A stretch of DNA of 39,675 nt, taken from assembly GCA_937870675.1 (NCBI GenBank), contig CALMZN010000020.1, positions 1-39,675 of the forward strand, given 5' to 3'. This DNA is from an uncultured bacterium. Its GTDB lineage: Bacteria > Patescibacteriota > Patescibacteriia > UBA1558 > GWA2-36-10. Positions 1 through 7,309 of the stretch are shown here, piece after piece; positions within the stretch are counted from its first letter, which is position 1; every line of letters begins with the position of its first letter. The notes beneath the pieces are model-generated. The model did not search any database. It worked only from the letters and a program-made list of their open reading frames with translations, and was not told the DNA's origin. The position numbers were made by a program, and so were the translations under genes.

Positions 1-207
1 ATTGCATTCAACACGCTCGAAGCAAAAATAGGATTTGACAGCAGTACTTACCCACAACTCTTGTCTATCGAGCCCCACTTTATTATGATGTATATAGCCC
101 AAAGAGTTGCTCAACTAGCCGCCACTATGGGCTATTTCATGAATATCGAAATCCGCCAAGACGGCCATCACAGCTGGCTTTTCATTACCACAACGCGGAA
201 TGATTGA
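1..207 (+). CDS. C-terminal part of an unrecognised protein (partial at window start)
   Basis: Frame 1 is open from the first base to a TGA at 205-207, giving 68 residues ending HHSWLFITTTRND. The start lies before the window. I do not recognise the family; the visible part is mixed hydrophobic and polar with no clear membrane span. An intrinsic terminator follows 24 bases later, which supports this being the real 3' end of a transcribed gene. It resembles the other short orphan genes of the left part in having a private terminator. Confidence 0.55.
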   Translation: MAFNTLEAKIGFDSSTYPQLLSIEPHFIMMYIAQRVAQLAATMGYFMNIEIRQDGHHSWLFITTTRND

Positions 208-230
208 CGGGCTGGCCTGACACACCACAA

Positions 231-260
231 AAGGGAGCGACCCGCGTCGCTCCCTTTTTT
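231..260. terminator. Bidirectional intrinsic terminator between the partial gene and trmD
   Basis: A 10-bp perfect stem (AAGGGAGCGA, 231-240, with TCGCTCCCTT, 247-256), a 6-base loop and T-runs on the plus strand (A-run mirrored on the minus). It sits between convergent genes and can serve both. Confidence 0.85.
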
Positions 261-263
261 CAT

Positions 264-977
264 TTATCTAAACTTTGTTTGTTTCTCTCGCCACTCTTTG
301 ATCAATTTATGATTACCGGACAGCAAAACTTTCGGCACTTTCAAATTCATAAATTTATCTGGCCTTGTATATTGTGGATATTCAACATTAAATTTTTTTG
401 CCTTCTTATCATAAACTCCAAAAGATTCGTCAGCCACTGATTCCTCTTTGCCCACCACACCTTTGACTAGACGAGAGACACTATCTACCACGCAGGCCAC
501 AGCCAGCTCGCCACCAGTCAGCACAAAATTGCCTAAAGAAATTTTTTCATCTATAAATTTATCAATGCGGGCATCAATGGCTTCATAGTGCCCAGCAATC
601 AAAATCAGACGATCATATTTAGCTAATTGCTTTACTTTATTTTGATCCAAAGTCGCGCCGCGGGGCGTCAATAAAATCACCCGCGTTTTCTTATTCTTTA
701 CTTTACCGCCCAAAGGGCGACCGCCCTTTGGGCGGTTTTTTAATTTTGGATAAATTTTTTTCAAAGTTTTATAAACCGGTTCTATTTTTATAACCATACC
801 AGGGCCCCCGCCATAAGGAGTATCATCAACTGTTTTTCTTTTATTAGTGGCAGCTTGACGGATGTCATGCGTGCTGATATCAATCAATTTTTTATCGCGC
901 GCTCTTTTCAAAATTGAAGAGTCAAAATAGCTGTCTAAAATATTTGGGAAAATTGTCAGGATGTCAAATTTTTTCAT
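264..977 (-). CDS. trmD: tRNA (guanine-37-N1)-methyltransferase TrmD
   Basis: Cytoplasmic enzyme that uses S-adenosylmethionine to make m1G37 in tRNAs, preventing +1 frameshifting. At 237 residues it is close to family length. Visible TrmD signatures are the N-terminal KFDILTIFP, the DDTPYGGGPGM motif (51-61), the knotted SAM-binding segment with GHYEA, SLGNFVLTGGELA and DSVSRLVKGVVG, and the C-terminal YTRP...VLLSGNH. Residues 82-91 (RPKGGRPLGG) are encoded by a 32-base palindromic element and lengthen the loop before the ILLTP strand relative to E. coli TrmD; the frame is kept. It is the last gene of the rpsP-khpA-epimerase-trmD run, 4 bases after the epimerase. No rimM is present. Confidence 0.95.
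   Translation of the reverse strand: MKKFDILTIFPNILDSYFDSSILKRARDKKLIDISTHDIRQAATNKRKTVDDTPYGGGPGMVIKIEPVYKTLKKIYPKLKNRPKGGRPLGGKVKNKKTRVILLTPRGATLDQNKVKQLAKYDRLILIAGHYEAIDARIDKFIDEKISLGNFVLTGGELAVACVVDSVSRLVKGVVGKEESVADESFGVYDKKAKKFNVEYPQYTRPDKFMNLKVPKVLLSGNHKLIKEWREKQTKFR
705..736. repeat. Palindromic element inside trmD (copy 1)
   Basis: Perfect inverted repeat with 15-bp arms (ACCGCCCAAAGGGCG at 705-719 and its complement at 722-736) and a 2-base centre. Each arm is itself a mini-palindrome (CGCCC-AAA-GGGCG). Bases 705-735 are identical, in the same orientation, to 17908-17938. None of the six frames contains a stop codon. It is GC-rich against AT-rich surroundings. Confidence 0.9.
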
Positions 978-981
978 AAAA

Positions 982-1887
982 TTATTTTAAACCCATTTCT
1001 TTTTTATAGCCCTCTAGCCATTCTGGTAAATTGATTTGTGGCTCCCAGCCCAATAATTTTTTGGCCTTACTATTGTCAGCCAAACTTTCTTTGGGTTCCA
1101 AGCGAGCCGGAATATTTACACTTGGTCCGCCAATCATCTTGGCCAGCTCGTTGATACTATAGCTGTGTCCTCGACCCAAGTTTATGACCTCACCCTGACC
1201 CACAGTAGCACTTTCCATGGCTAGCATATTCCCGCGGACAATATCAGCGACATTGGTATAGTCGCGACGATTTTCACCATCACCAACTATGGTCATTGGC
1301 TCATTTTTTAATCTCTGCGACACAAAAATTCCCATGACCAGACAATAGGCGCCTTCCAGGGCTTGTCTTTTGCCATAGACATTAAAATAACGCAAACAAA
1401 CAGTTGGCAGATTATAGACCTGAGTGAACAAACGACAATACAATTCGCCAACATATTTTTGTAAACCATAGGGACTCAAAGGACGAGCCGGCATATCTTC
1501 CACTAAAGGCATTTTGTCTTGGTCACCATAGGCCGAAGATGAAGCGCTGTAAATTACTTTTTTTACTTTAGCATCCCGAGCGGCCACTAAAACATTGAGT
1601 GTGCAAGTCAGATTCATTTCATTGGAAAATATCGGATCCTGGATAGATGGCTGGACTCTGGGAAAAGCCGCCAGATGAAAAACATAATCAATGCCCTGAA
1701 AAATTGGTTTAATGTCTTCAAATCTTGACAAATCCAACAAATGAAACTTGGCTTGGGGGTTGATATTTTCTTTTTTGCCAGTAGAAAGATTATCAATCAC
1801 CACTACTTCGTGCCCCTTGGCTACCAAAGCGTCAACTAGATTTGACCCGATAAAACCAGCTCCGCCAGTCACTAAACATTTGGACAT
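982..1887 (-). CDS. NAD-dependent epimerase/dehydratase (UDP-glucose 4-epimerase-like)
   Basis: Extended short-chain dehydrogenase acting on nucleotide sugars in the cytoplasm, probably for cell-surface polysaccharide precursors. I chose the ATG at 1887 (MSKCLVTGGAGFIGSN) because the Rossmann GxxGxxG motif begins just there; an in-frame ATG at 1938 would add 17 residues unlike the family. Catalytic features are the SSSSAYG strand and YGLQK (Tyr-x3-Lys). At 301 residues it has the usual length. It sits between khpA and trmD, where rimM usually lies, behind a terminator, and so may have its own start signals. The exact sugar substrate cannot be told. Confidence 0.88.
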   Translation of the reverse strand: MSKCLVTGGAGFIGSNLVDALVAKGHEVVVIDNLSTGKKENINPQAKFHLLDLSRFEDIKPIFQGIDYVFHLAAFPRVQPSIQDPIFSNEMNLTCTLNVLVAARDAKVKKVIYSASSSAYGDQDKMPLVEDMPARPLSPYGLQKYVGELYCRLFTQVYNLPTVCLRYFNVYGKRQALEGAYCLVMGIFVSQRLKNEPMTIVGDGENRRDYTNVADIVRGNMLAMESATVGQGEVINLGRGHSYSINELAKMIGGPSVNIPARLEPKESLADNSKAKKLLGWEPQINLPEWLEGYKKEMGLK

Positions 1888-1961
1888 AATATTTTTCTTA
1901 ATATTATTAAAGATACTATAAATTTGGGAAAATACCAAACAGCCTTTGTTTTCACCAAACG

Positions 1962-1985
1962 AAAAACCTCCAAACGGAGGTTTTT
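1962..1985 (-). terminator. Intrinsic terminator after khpA
   Basis: Stem AAAAACCTCC (1962-1971) with GGAGGTTTTT (1976-1985) and a 4-base loop, ending in a T-run for minus-strand transcripts. It separates rpsP-khpA from the epimerase and trmD. Confidence 0.75.
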
Positions 1986-2003
1986 CTAATTTTTATGTAC
2001 AAA

Positions 2004-2321
2004 TTATAATTTCAAGTCGTCGACTTCTTCGTGTTTTGTTTCCACACGTGGCATTGGCGTAGCCATTGGTCTACCTTCTTTTTCTGGTTCGTAGACTTTC
2101 AAGTTCACGTAAGAATTATTTTTGTTGCCCATGATGCGCAACAAAGTTCTCAATGACCTGGCGGTCTGACCTTGCTTGCCGATAATCTTACCCATCTCAG
2201 CTGGGTTGACCTTTAGGGTCAAAAGTACACCTCTCTCGTCGATGGTCCTTTCGACAACTACGTCTTCCGGCTTCTCAACTAGAGCTTTTACAATCATCTC
2301 CAAAAATTCTTTGTCATTCAT
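2004..2321 (-). CDS. khpA: KH-domain RNA-binding protein KhpA
   Basis: Small single-domain KH protein (105 residues) of the KhpA/YlqC family that binds RNA, often as a partner of KhpB, and affects cell shape and division genes in Gram-positives. The KH loop GKIIGKQG is at about residues 43-50, followed by the helix TARSLRTLLR. The C-terminal tail is charged. It lies 96 bases after rpsP, the usual khpA position in the rpsP-khpA-rimM-trmD cluster, and ends just before an intrinsic terminator. Confidence 0.9.
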   Translation of the reverse strand: MNDKEFLEMIVKALVEKPEDVVVERTIDERGVLLTLKVNPAEMGKIIGKQGQTARSLRTLLRIMGNKNNSYVNLKVYEPEKEGRPMATPMPRVETKHEEVDDLKL

Positions 2322-2417
2322 ATTTTTTCTTTAATAACTTCTTAGCATTATTCTTACAAAGGTCAAGAATAACTTAAAGCATTATAATATAATTTTAAAA
2401 AACGGTCAAACCAACCC

Positions 2418-2780
2418 TTAAACGGCCTCTTCAACAACTTCTTCTTTTTTTTCTTCGTGCTTAACGGCAGTTTCCACTGGTTTATTCTTGGCGGCAATTT
2501 TTTCACGACGAGCATTGGACAAGCTCACGGCCTTGGCTTTTTTACCAGTGATTACTCCCTCCTTGATCAACAAATTATGTAAAGATGCTGAAACTACGGC
2601 ACCTTTAGACAACCAATACTTGATGCGCTCAACCTTAAGTACTGCCACTTTAGTGTGGGGGTTGTAGTTACCAACAATTTCTAGGTGGTCACCATACATA
2701 TCACGTTTCTTTTCAGAAACAACTATTCTGTAGGCAACTTGCTTTTTACGACCGACTCTAGCCATTCTTATCGCTAACAT
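2418..2780 (-). CDS. rpsP: 30S ribosomal protein S16
   Basis: Structural component of the small ribosomal subunit needed for 30S assembly. The N-terminus MLAIRMARVGRKKQVAYRIV matches S16 in register, which fixes the start at 2780 rather than the internal ATG. The core ends near residue 85; the rest of the 120 residues is a Lys/Glu-rich tail (KHEEKKEEVVEEAV) longer than in most S16. First gene of the minus-strand run, with a consensus promoter at 2816-2844. Confidence 0.97.
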   Translation of the reverse strand: MLAIRMARVGRKKQVAYRIVVSEKKRDMYGDHLEIVGNYNPHTKVAVLKVERIKYWLSKGAVVSASLHNLLIKEGVITGKKAKAVSLSNARREKIAAKNKPVETAVKHEEKKEEVVEEAV

Positions 2781-2815
2781 CCTTTTTTAGAAATTAATTA
2801 TTAAAAGGTGCCAAA

Positions 2816-2844
2816 ATATTACTATATTTGATAAAGTTTGTCAA
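2816..2844 (-). promoter_or_regulatory. Sigma-70-type promoter of rpsP
   Basis: Read on the minus strand: TTGACA (2844-2839), 17-base spacer, TAATAT (2821-2816). Predicted start is near 2809, about 30 bases before rpsP. It is divergent from the promoter of the sugar dehydrogenase. Confidence 0.8.
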
Positions 2845-2866
2845 TGTTGCCACCCACCCAAACTCC

Positions 2867-2895
2867 TGGACTAATCTTTTAGCTTTTTGTATAAT
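2867..2895 (+). promoter_or_regulatory. Sigma-70-type promoter of the nucleotide-sugar dehydrogenase
   Basis: TGGACT (2867-2872), 17-base spacer, TATAAT (2890-2895). The predicted start near 2902 leaves a leader of about 16 bases before the ATG at 2918. Confidence 0.75.
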
Positions 2896-2917
2896 ATCCA
2901 ACAGCAAAAACAACTTT

Positions 2918-3781
2918 ATGATAAAAAAAGAAAAAATTGGATTTATTGGGCAAGGTTTTATCGGCAAAAGCTATGCTGATGATTATGAAGCGCGCGGTTA
3001 TGAAGTCATTCGCTATGATCGCAGACAATTCCCGCAAAACAAAGATTTGATTGCCACTTGTGATTTTGTTTTTATTGCCGTACCCACTCCCACCACGCCA
3101 AAAGGTTTCGATGATAGCGTTGTGCAAGAAGTTTTGAAATTAGTCGGCTCTGGGAAAATTGCCATCATCAAGTCCACTATCAAAGTCGGCACCTGCAAAA
3201 AAATGAAAGATTTGTACCCAGATATTGTAATCATGCATAGTCCTGAATTTTTGACAGAAAAAACTGCTCTGGAAGATGCCCAACATCCTGACAGGAATAT
3301 TGTTGGCATCACTGACATAAATAATCAGGAACTAAAAAATAAAGCCAAAGGCGTGATTGATTCCCTGCCAAAAGCTCCCTTTGAATTGATTTGCTCGGCC
3401 GAGCACGCGGAGATGATCAAGTATGCCAACAACTGCTGGTTTTATTTCAAGGTTGTTTTTATGAACACGCTTTATGACTTGGAACAAAAACACGGCTTAA
3501 ATCATGAAATAATAAAAAATGCCTTGGCTCATGATCCGCGCATCGGATCCACCCATCTTGATGTTGTGCATTCCGGACGCGTCGATGTTGTGGGCCAAAA
3601 CGGCCGAGGCGCTGGCGGACATTGTTTTATCAAAGATTTTGAAACTTATATTAGCATGCTCAAAGAAGCCGGACTTTATGATCAGCAAAGGGCTTGCGAA
3701 GCTATCCGCGATATTAATTTGCAATATTTAAAAAACACCGGCAAGGACTTGGATCTCTTAAGGGGTGTCTACGGAGAATAA
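2918..3781 (+). CDS. Short UDP-glucose/GDP-mannose dehydrogenase-like protein lacking the C-terminal domain
   Basis: Related to enzymes that oxidise nucleotide sugars to uronic acids with NAD. I chose ATG 2918 (MIKKEKIGFIGQGFIG) because the Rossmann motif begins there and the promoter -10 lies at 2890-2895; an earlier in-frame ATG at 2828 precedes the promoter. The 287-residue product has the NAD domain, a SPEFL segment (108-112), the substrate-binding helix KYANN (168-172) and the catalytic cysteine in GGHCFIKD (Cys236). It stops where the UDP-binding third domain should begin (family usually 400-450 residues). It is either a minimal family member or uses another partner for that domain; substrate unknown. 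Confidence 0.8.
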   Translation: MIKKEKIGFIGQGFIGKSYADDYEARGYEVIRYDRRQFPQNKDLIATCDFVFIAVPTPTTPKGFDDSVVQEVLKLVGSGKIAIIKSTIKVGTCKKMKDLYPDIVIMHSPEFLTEKTALEDAQHPDRNIVGITDINNQELKNKAKGVIDSLPKAPFELICSAEHAEMIKYANNCWFYFKVVFMNTLYDLEQKHGLNHEIIKNALAHDPRIGSTHLDVVHSGRVDVVGQNGRGAGGHCFIKDFETYISMLKEAGLYDQQRACEAIRDINLQYLKNTGKDLDLLRGVYGE

Positions 3782-3790
3782 ACAAACCAA

Positions 3791-3836
3791 CCTCGAAGGT
3801 TGAGAACAACCTTCGAGGTCTAACTCAATATTTTTT
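3791..3836. terminator. Hairpin between the dehydrogenase and smc (probable terminator)
   Basis: A 12-bp stem, CCTCGAAGGTTG (3791-3802) with CAACCTTCGAGG (3807-3818), loop AGAA. The T-run (3831-3836) lies 12 bases beyond, so termination efficiency is uncertain. It lies between convergent genes. Confidence 0.6.
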
Positions 3837-6399
3837 ATTTAGCGGCTATTTCATCGGCCTGATCAAAGCTCATGGAAAGCAGTTTTGAAACACCATCATC
3901 GCCCATGGTCACACCATAAATAATTTTGGCATGATGCATAGTAGCTCGATTGTGCGTGATAGCAATAAATTGAGTTTTATTGGAAATTTCTTGCAGTATC
4001 TGACTAAAACGAATTGAATTGGCCTCGTCCAAAGCAGCATCAACTTCATCCAAAAACACAAACGGCGAAGGATTGTTGGCAATGATAGCACAAATCAAAG
4101 CAATAGAGGTCAATGCTTTTTCTCCGCCAGACAGCATATTGATACTCGACAATCTTTTGCCTGGAGGCGTGGCCTTGATCTCGATACCGTATTGTTTTTG
4201 AGTTTTCTTTTCTTGTGGCTCCTCATCAATACTCTCGGCTTCCTCACCATTGCTGATAATATTCTCTTTAATATCCAAAATTAATTCAGCTTTTCCACCA
4301 GCAAACAACTTTTTGAAATAAGAATCAAATAATTTATTGATATTGCGAAAGGCCTGATCAAATTGTTTGGATATTGACTCATCTAGATCTTTGATTATTT
4401 TTTCTAAGTGCGTTATGGCTTCATTCAGATCATCACTTTGTGTTTTCAAAAATTGATAGCGTTCATTGATTTGCTTGTATTCTTCCACAATACTAGGATC
4501 AATGCCACCAATTATTTGTAATTGATTTTTTAAACTGGCGATTTGAACTCGGCTGGCCTCAATATCAACCTGACCCACTTTCTTGGCTTTAAAATCGGCC
4601 ATTTCTTCGCCAATTTCTCGATTCAAATCCTCTTGCTTGGTCTCCAGACGAGCCAAAATAACTTTAATTTCATTTAACTTACCATTTTTAACATTAAATT
4701 CCTGCTGTATTTCACGAAAATCTTTTTGGGACTGCACTAAGCTACTTTTCTTTTTTTCCTCTTGCTCATTGAAGGCGCGCACTTCTTTTTCAATGCTGGC
4801 AATTTTTTTATTCTGCGAATCAATTTTGGCTAGCAGAATTTCTAGCTGATCTTTCAAGCCCTTGTTGTCTTGCTTATTTTCAGCCAGATTTTTACGCTCA
4901 TTTTCTAGCTTTATCAACTCTTGTTTGTCTTTGTTTAACTGTTGATTGATTAAAACAATTTCTTGATCGGCCATGGCCAATCTGGTCTTGGCTTCATTGA
5001 CTTCAGCCACTATATTATCCTTGGTCAGTAGTAATTGGTTGAATTTTCCCGTCCAATCTTGATTGGTGTTTTTGGCTGATCGAGAAAAATAATTTTTTAC
5101 TTCCCACAAACTGGCCGTTATTTGCTGACACAATTTTTTCAATGAATCCAATTTGTCTAGAGCATCGATGTTTTCCAAAGCCCTTTCAAAATCTTGCTGT
5201 TTATCCAATAACGCCGTCACTTTGTGACTTATTTTTTCAGCTGACCATTCGTTGTTGTTGTTCTTGACCTCATCTTCTAATTTTTTAAAATCAGCCAAAA
5301 TAATTTTTTGTTTTTTTTCCAAATCCAAAACCTGCTCTTGAGTTTGTTTTTGGTGGTGCCGTTTCTCCTCTAGGTGCAAATTTTGCAAGTTTACCTCATT
5401 GGCCAATATGTCTAGTCTTTTTTTCAGCCAGACTATATCCACTTGACCAGTAGAAATCAATTGCACATCCATCCGCCCCTCAATAATGGCTTTTTCTTTG
5501 AGCGAACTATTTAGCTCATCTTGCGCTTGGCTCAGGCGATTTTGTAGATGATCAAAATTATCTTGGCGACTGCGTCCTTTTTCTTCTTTTTCCAAACTAG
5601 TTTGTAAGTCAACCAATTTTTGATTCAAATTTGAAACTTCTTTGACTGATTGCTGATACTGACCTTTATAACTAGACAATTCGCTATTCAACTGATTGCT
5701 TAAAAAACTATAATAATCAGTTTGTAAATTATTCAAATCACGAATCAATTGTTCTCTTTTTTCCAACCTTTTTACTTGCCGAGTCAAGCTACGCAAGTGT
5801 GGTTCCAATTCATTCAAAATCTGACTGGTCTGACTTAGATTATTTTTGGCGCCTTCCAGTTTGTTAATGGACTGATCTTTTTTTATCTGAAATTGACGGA
5901 CGCCAGTAGCTTCATCAAAAAATTCTTTGCGCTCAGCTGATGATGCGGTCAGGATGGAATCAATCATGCCTTGGCCAATAACGCTATAGGTCTTCTGACC
6001 AAAATTGGCCTTGGCCAAAAGTAATTGCACATCCATCAGACGCACTCGGCTGTTGTTGATCAAATACTCGCTCTCACCATTGCGATCAATTTTACGAGTA
6101 ATAATAATTTGCTCAAAATCTATGTCCGCCAGATGATCCTGATTGTTAAGATACAAGCTAACTTGCGCAAAACCCAGACGCCCCTTTTTATCAGAGCCAG
6201 CAAAAATTACATCTTCTGATTTTTTGCCACGCAAAGTTTTGGAACTTTGCTCACCCAAGACCCAACGGACAGCATCGGCAATATTTGATTTACCAGAGCC
6301 ATTGGGCCCGACTATAGCCGTCAATTCCCGATTAAAAAAAAGCTCTGTGCTGTTGGCAAAAGATTTGAAACCCTGAATTTCTAGTTTTTCCAAATACAT
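3835..6399 (-). CDS. smc: Short SMC-type chromosome-segregation ATPase
   Basis: ABC-family ATPase that organises and separates chromosomes. The head halves are clear: the N-terminus MYLEKLEIQGFKSF with Walker A GPNGSGKSN (31-39), the signature LSGGEKALTSIAL and Walker B FVFLDEVDAALD near the C-terminus, then ITHN. Only 854 residues long against about 1,150-1,200 for bacterial SMC. The middle (~170-690) is almost wholly charged coiled coil; I see no globular hinge with its usual glycine-rich dimer interface. The turn may lie near residues 400-470, where the heptad-like pattern is broken (DWTGKFN). Domain calls are by eye. A hairpin lies just upstream. Confidence 0.9.
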   Translation of the reverse strand: MYLEKLEIQGFKSFANSTELFFNRELTAIVGPNGSGKSNIADAVRWVLGEQSSKTLRGKKSEDVIFAGSDKKGRLGFAQVSLYLNNQDHLADIDFEQIIITRKIDRNGESEYLINNSRVRLMDVQLLLAKANFGQKTYSVIGQGMIDSILTASSAERKEFFDEATGVRQFQIKKDQSINKLEGAKNNLSQTSQILNELEPHLRSLTRQVKRLEKREQLIRDLNNLQTDYYSFLSNQLNSELSSYKGQYQQSVKEVSNLNQKLVDLQTSLEKEEKGRSRQDNFDHLQNRLSQAQDELNSSLKEKAIIEGRMDVQLISTGQVDIVWLKKRLDILANEVNLQNLHLEEKRHHQKQTQEQVLDLEKKQKIILADFKKLEDEVKNNNNEWSAEKISHKVTALLDKQQDFERALENIDALDKLDSLKKLCQQITASLWEVKNYFSRSAKNTNQDWTGKFNQLLLTKDNIVAEVNEAKTRLAMADQEIVLINQQLNKDKQELIKLENERKNLAENKQDNKGLKDQLEILLAKIDSQNKKIASIEKEVRAFNEQEEKKKSSLVQSQKDFREIQQEFNVKNGKLNEIKVILARLETKQEDLNREIGEEMADFKAKKVGQVDIEASRVQIASLKNQLQIIGGIDPSIVEEYKQINERYQFLKTQSDDLNEAITHLEKIIKDLDESISKQFDQAFRNINKLFDSYFKKLFAGGKAELILDIKENIISNGEEAESIDEEPQEKKTQKQYGIEIKATPPGKRLSSINMLSGGEKALTSIALICAIIANNPSPFVFLDEVDAALDEANSIRFSQILQEISNKTQFIAITHNRATMHHAKIIYGVTMGDDGVSKLLSMSFDQADEIAAK

Positions 6400-6414
6400 G
6401 AAATATCTTCTCTT

Positions 6415-6434
6415 CTTCGCGCAATAGCGCGAAG
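6415..6434. repeat. Perfect hairpin upstream of smc
   Basis: CTTCGCGC (6415-6422), loop AATA, GCGCGAAG (6427-6434), 16 bases before the smc start codon on the minus strand. It would form in the smc leader and might affect translation or RNA stability. A second inverted repeat, ATCCCCC...GGGGGAT, lies at about 6453-6490. Neither has a T-run. Confidence 0.6.
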
Positions 6435-6551
6435 TTTATAAATTATTAATTTCATCCCCCGAATCGGCCAGCTGACGGAAAAGGGGGATAAATAAAAAAA
6501 TAACAACTGTTAGCGTTATTATTTTAACATAATTTATGCTTTTGATAAATA

Positions 6552-6761
6552 TAAAACCCCCGTCGACAAGCTGTTGCGTCTTGTGATGAGACGGGGGCAA
6601 AGAATGAACGGGCGCCACAGCCATGAGTGGTCGCTGACCCTATCATGGGCCAGAGCTCCAGACACAGAGTCCGCGGACTACATCTGGAGAAAGCTCGCGT
6701 CAATGTCAACGAGTTCCGCTCGTTAGCTCTGTGGCGCCCGAAACCCAAACAAACAATAGTG
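6552..6761 (-). ncRNA. Candidate structured RNA 1 (about 210 nt)
   Basis: No convincing ORF is present. A consensus promoter lies upstream (6768-6796) and an intrinsic terminator ends it: stem CCCCCGTC (6557-6564) with GACGGGGG (6590-6597), then TTTTAT on the minus strand. A perfect 12-bp closing helix pairs 6609-6620 (CGGGCGCCACAG) with 6729-6740. Inside it, smaller hairpins can form, e.g. AACGAG/CTCGTT and CTCCAGA/TCTGGAG. It is GC-rich in AT-rich surroundings. I could not match it to 6S, SRP, tmRNA or RNase P motifs. Confidence 0.7.
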
Positions 6762-6767
6762 GTGTCG

Positions 6768-6796
6768 ATATTAGCAAATAGTTGAGAAAATGTCAA
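6768..6796 (-). promoter_or_regulatory. Promoter of candidate RNA 1
   Basis: Minus strand: TTGACA (6796-6791), 17-base spacer, TAATAT (6773-6768); predicted start near 6761. Confidence 0.8.
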
Positions 6797-6822
6797 TATA
6801 GCCAAATTAACAAATGATTTAA

Positions 6823-7082
6823 CAAAAAAATTAACCCTCCCGCAGCCGTAGCTTTGGGAGGGTTGAGGGGGTGGGTCGTCGCATCAATCGAAGAGGCATC
6901 GCTGTGGGTTTAGCAGTTTCAAACACTGCCAGAACATCTTGCCTCTACGGGAGCAACCACGACTTTGGGTTTGGACGCCACTGGGTTCCAAGACATCGAT
7001 CTCGATCTAGACCATGTGGCCACAGCGATGAAGGCCTTTCCTCTTTGCTCGCGACGACCCCACAAAAGTGGCATGAGCGAAC
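6823..7082 (-). ncRNA. Candidate structured RNA 2 (about 260 nt)
   Basis: A perfect consensus promoter (7089-7117) and a strong terminator (AACCCTCCC 6833-6841 with GGGAGGGTT 6856-6864, then a T-run on the minus strand) bound it. Long-range helices make a rod: 10 bp (6873-6882 with 7051-7060), 6 bp (6891-6896 with 7040-7045) and 11 bp (6897-6907, CATCGCTGTGG, with 7020-7030). The enclosed head contains further hairpins, e.g. GCAGT/ACTGC. A GAGGAAAG string recalls RNase P, but the length and the other conserved regions do not fit. Class unknown; a 6S-like rod is one possibility. Confidence 0.72.
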
Positions 7083-7088
7083 ACAATA

Positions 7089-7117
7089 ATTATATTATGC
7101 CTTAATTTTTTTGTCAA
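7089..7117 (-). promoter_or_regulatory. Promoter of candidate RNA 2
   Basis: Minus strand: TTGACA (7117-7112), 17-base spacer, TATAAT (7094-7089), a full consensus match. Predicted start near 7082. The region just upstream is AT-rich and is duplicated at 7229-7278. Confidence 0.88.
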
Positions 7118-7278
7118 AATAAAGATACCCACCGCCTATTAAATATTTATATTATTCATTGTCTATACTGACGATTCAACACCACATCTCGCCCCGCTAA
7201 GCTTTTGTTTTAGCAAAACTTTTGCGGGGTCAAAATAAAGACATCCACCACATACTATGTATTTGTATTATTTGTTAC
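7113..7278. repeat. Imperfect direct repeat of the upstream promoter region, flanking a hairpin
   Basis: Positions 7113-7162 and 7229-7278 match at 38 of 50 bases by my count, starting with an identical 13-mer (GTCAAAATAAAGA). Between them at about 7190-7229 lies a hairpin closed by CCCCGC/GCGGGG with an AAGCTTTTG...CAAAACTT inner part. The first copy overlaps the -35 of candidate RNA 2; the second has a TTGACC but no -10. No gene is seen from 7118 to 7287. Confidence 0.65.
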
Positions 7279-7287
7279 TCAAAACAA

Positions 7288-7309
7288 AAAAGGGATTTAC
7301 CATCCCTTT
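7288..7309 (-). terminator. Intrinsic terminator overlapping the end of rnc
   Basis: Stem AAGGGATT/ATCCCTTT with the rnc stop codon (7297-7299) in or beside the loop, followed on the minus strand by TTTTGTTTT. The 3' end of the coding sequence forms one arm. Confidence 0.75.

Noticed and set aside
6823-7082. RNase P RNA
   Set aside because: Only a GAGGAAAG string matches; the RNA is too short and other conserved regions are not found.
6524-7089. Frames of 60-93 codons in the RNA locus on either strand
   Set aside because: No ribosome sites, basic/Cys-rich unlikely proteins, and they cross the terminators and promoters of the RNA units.
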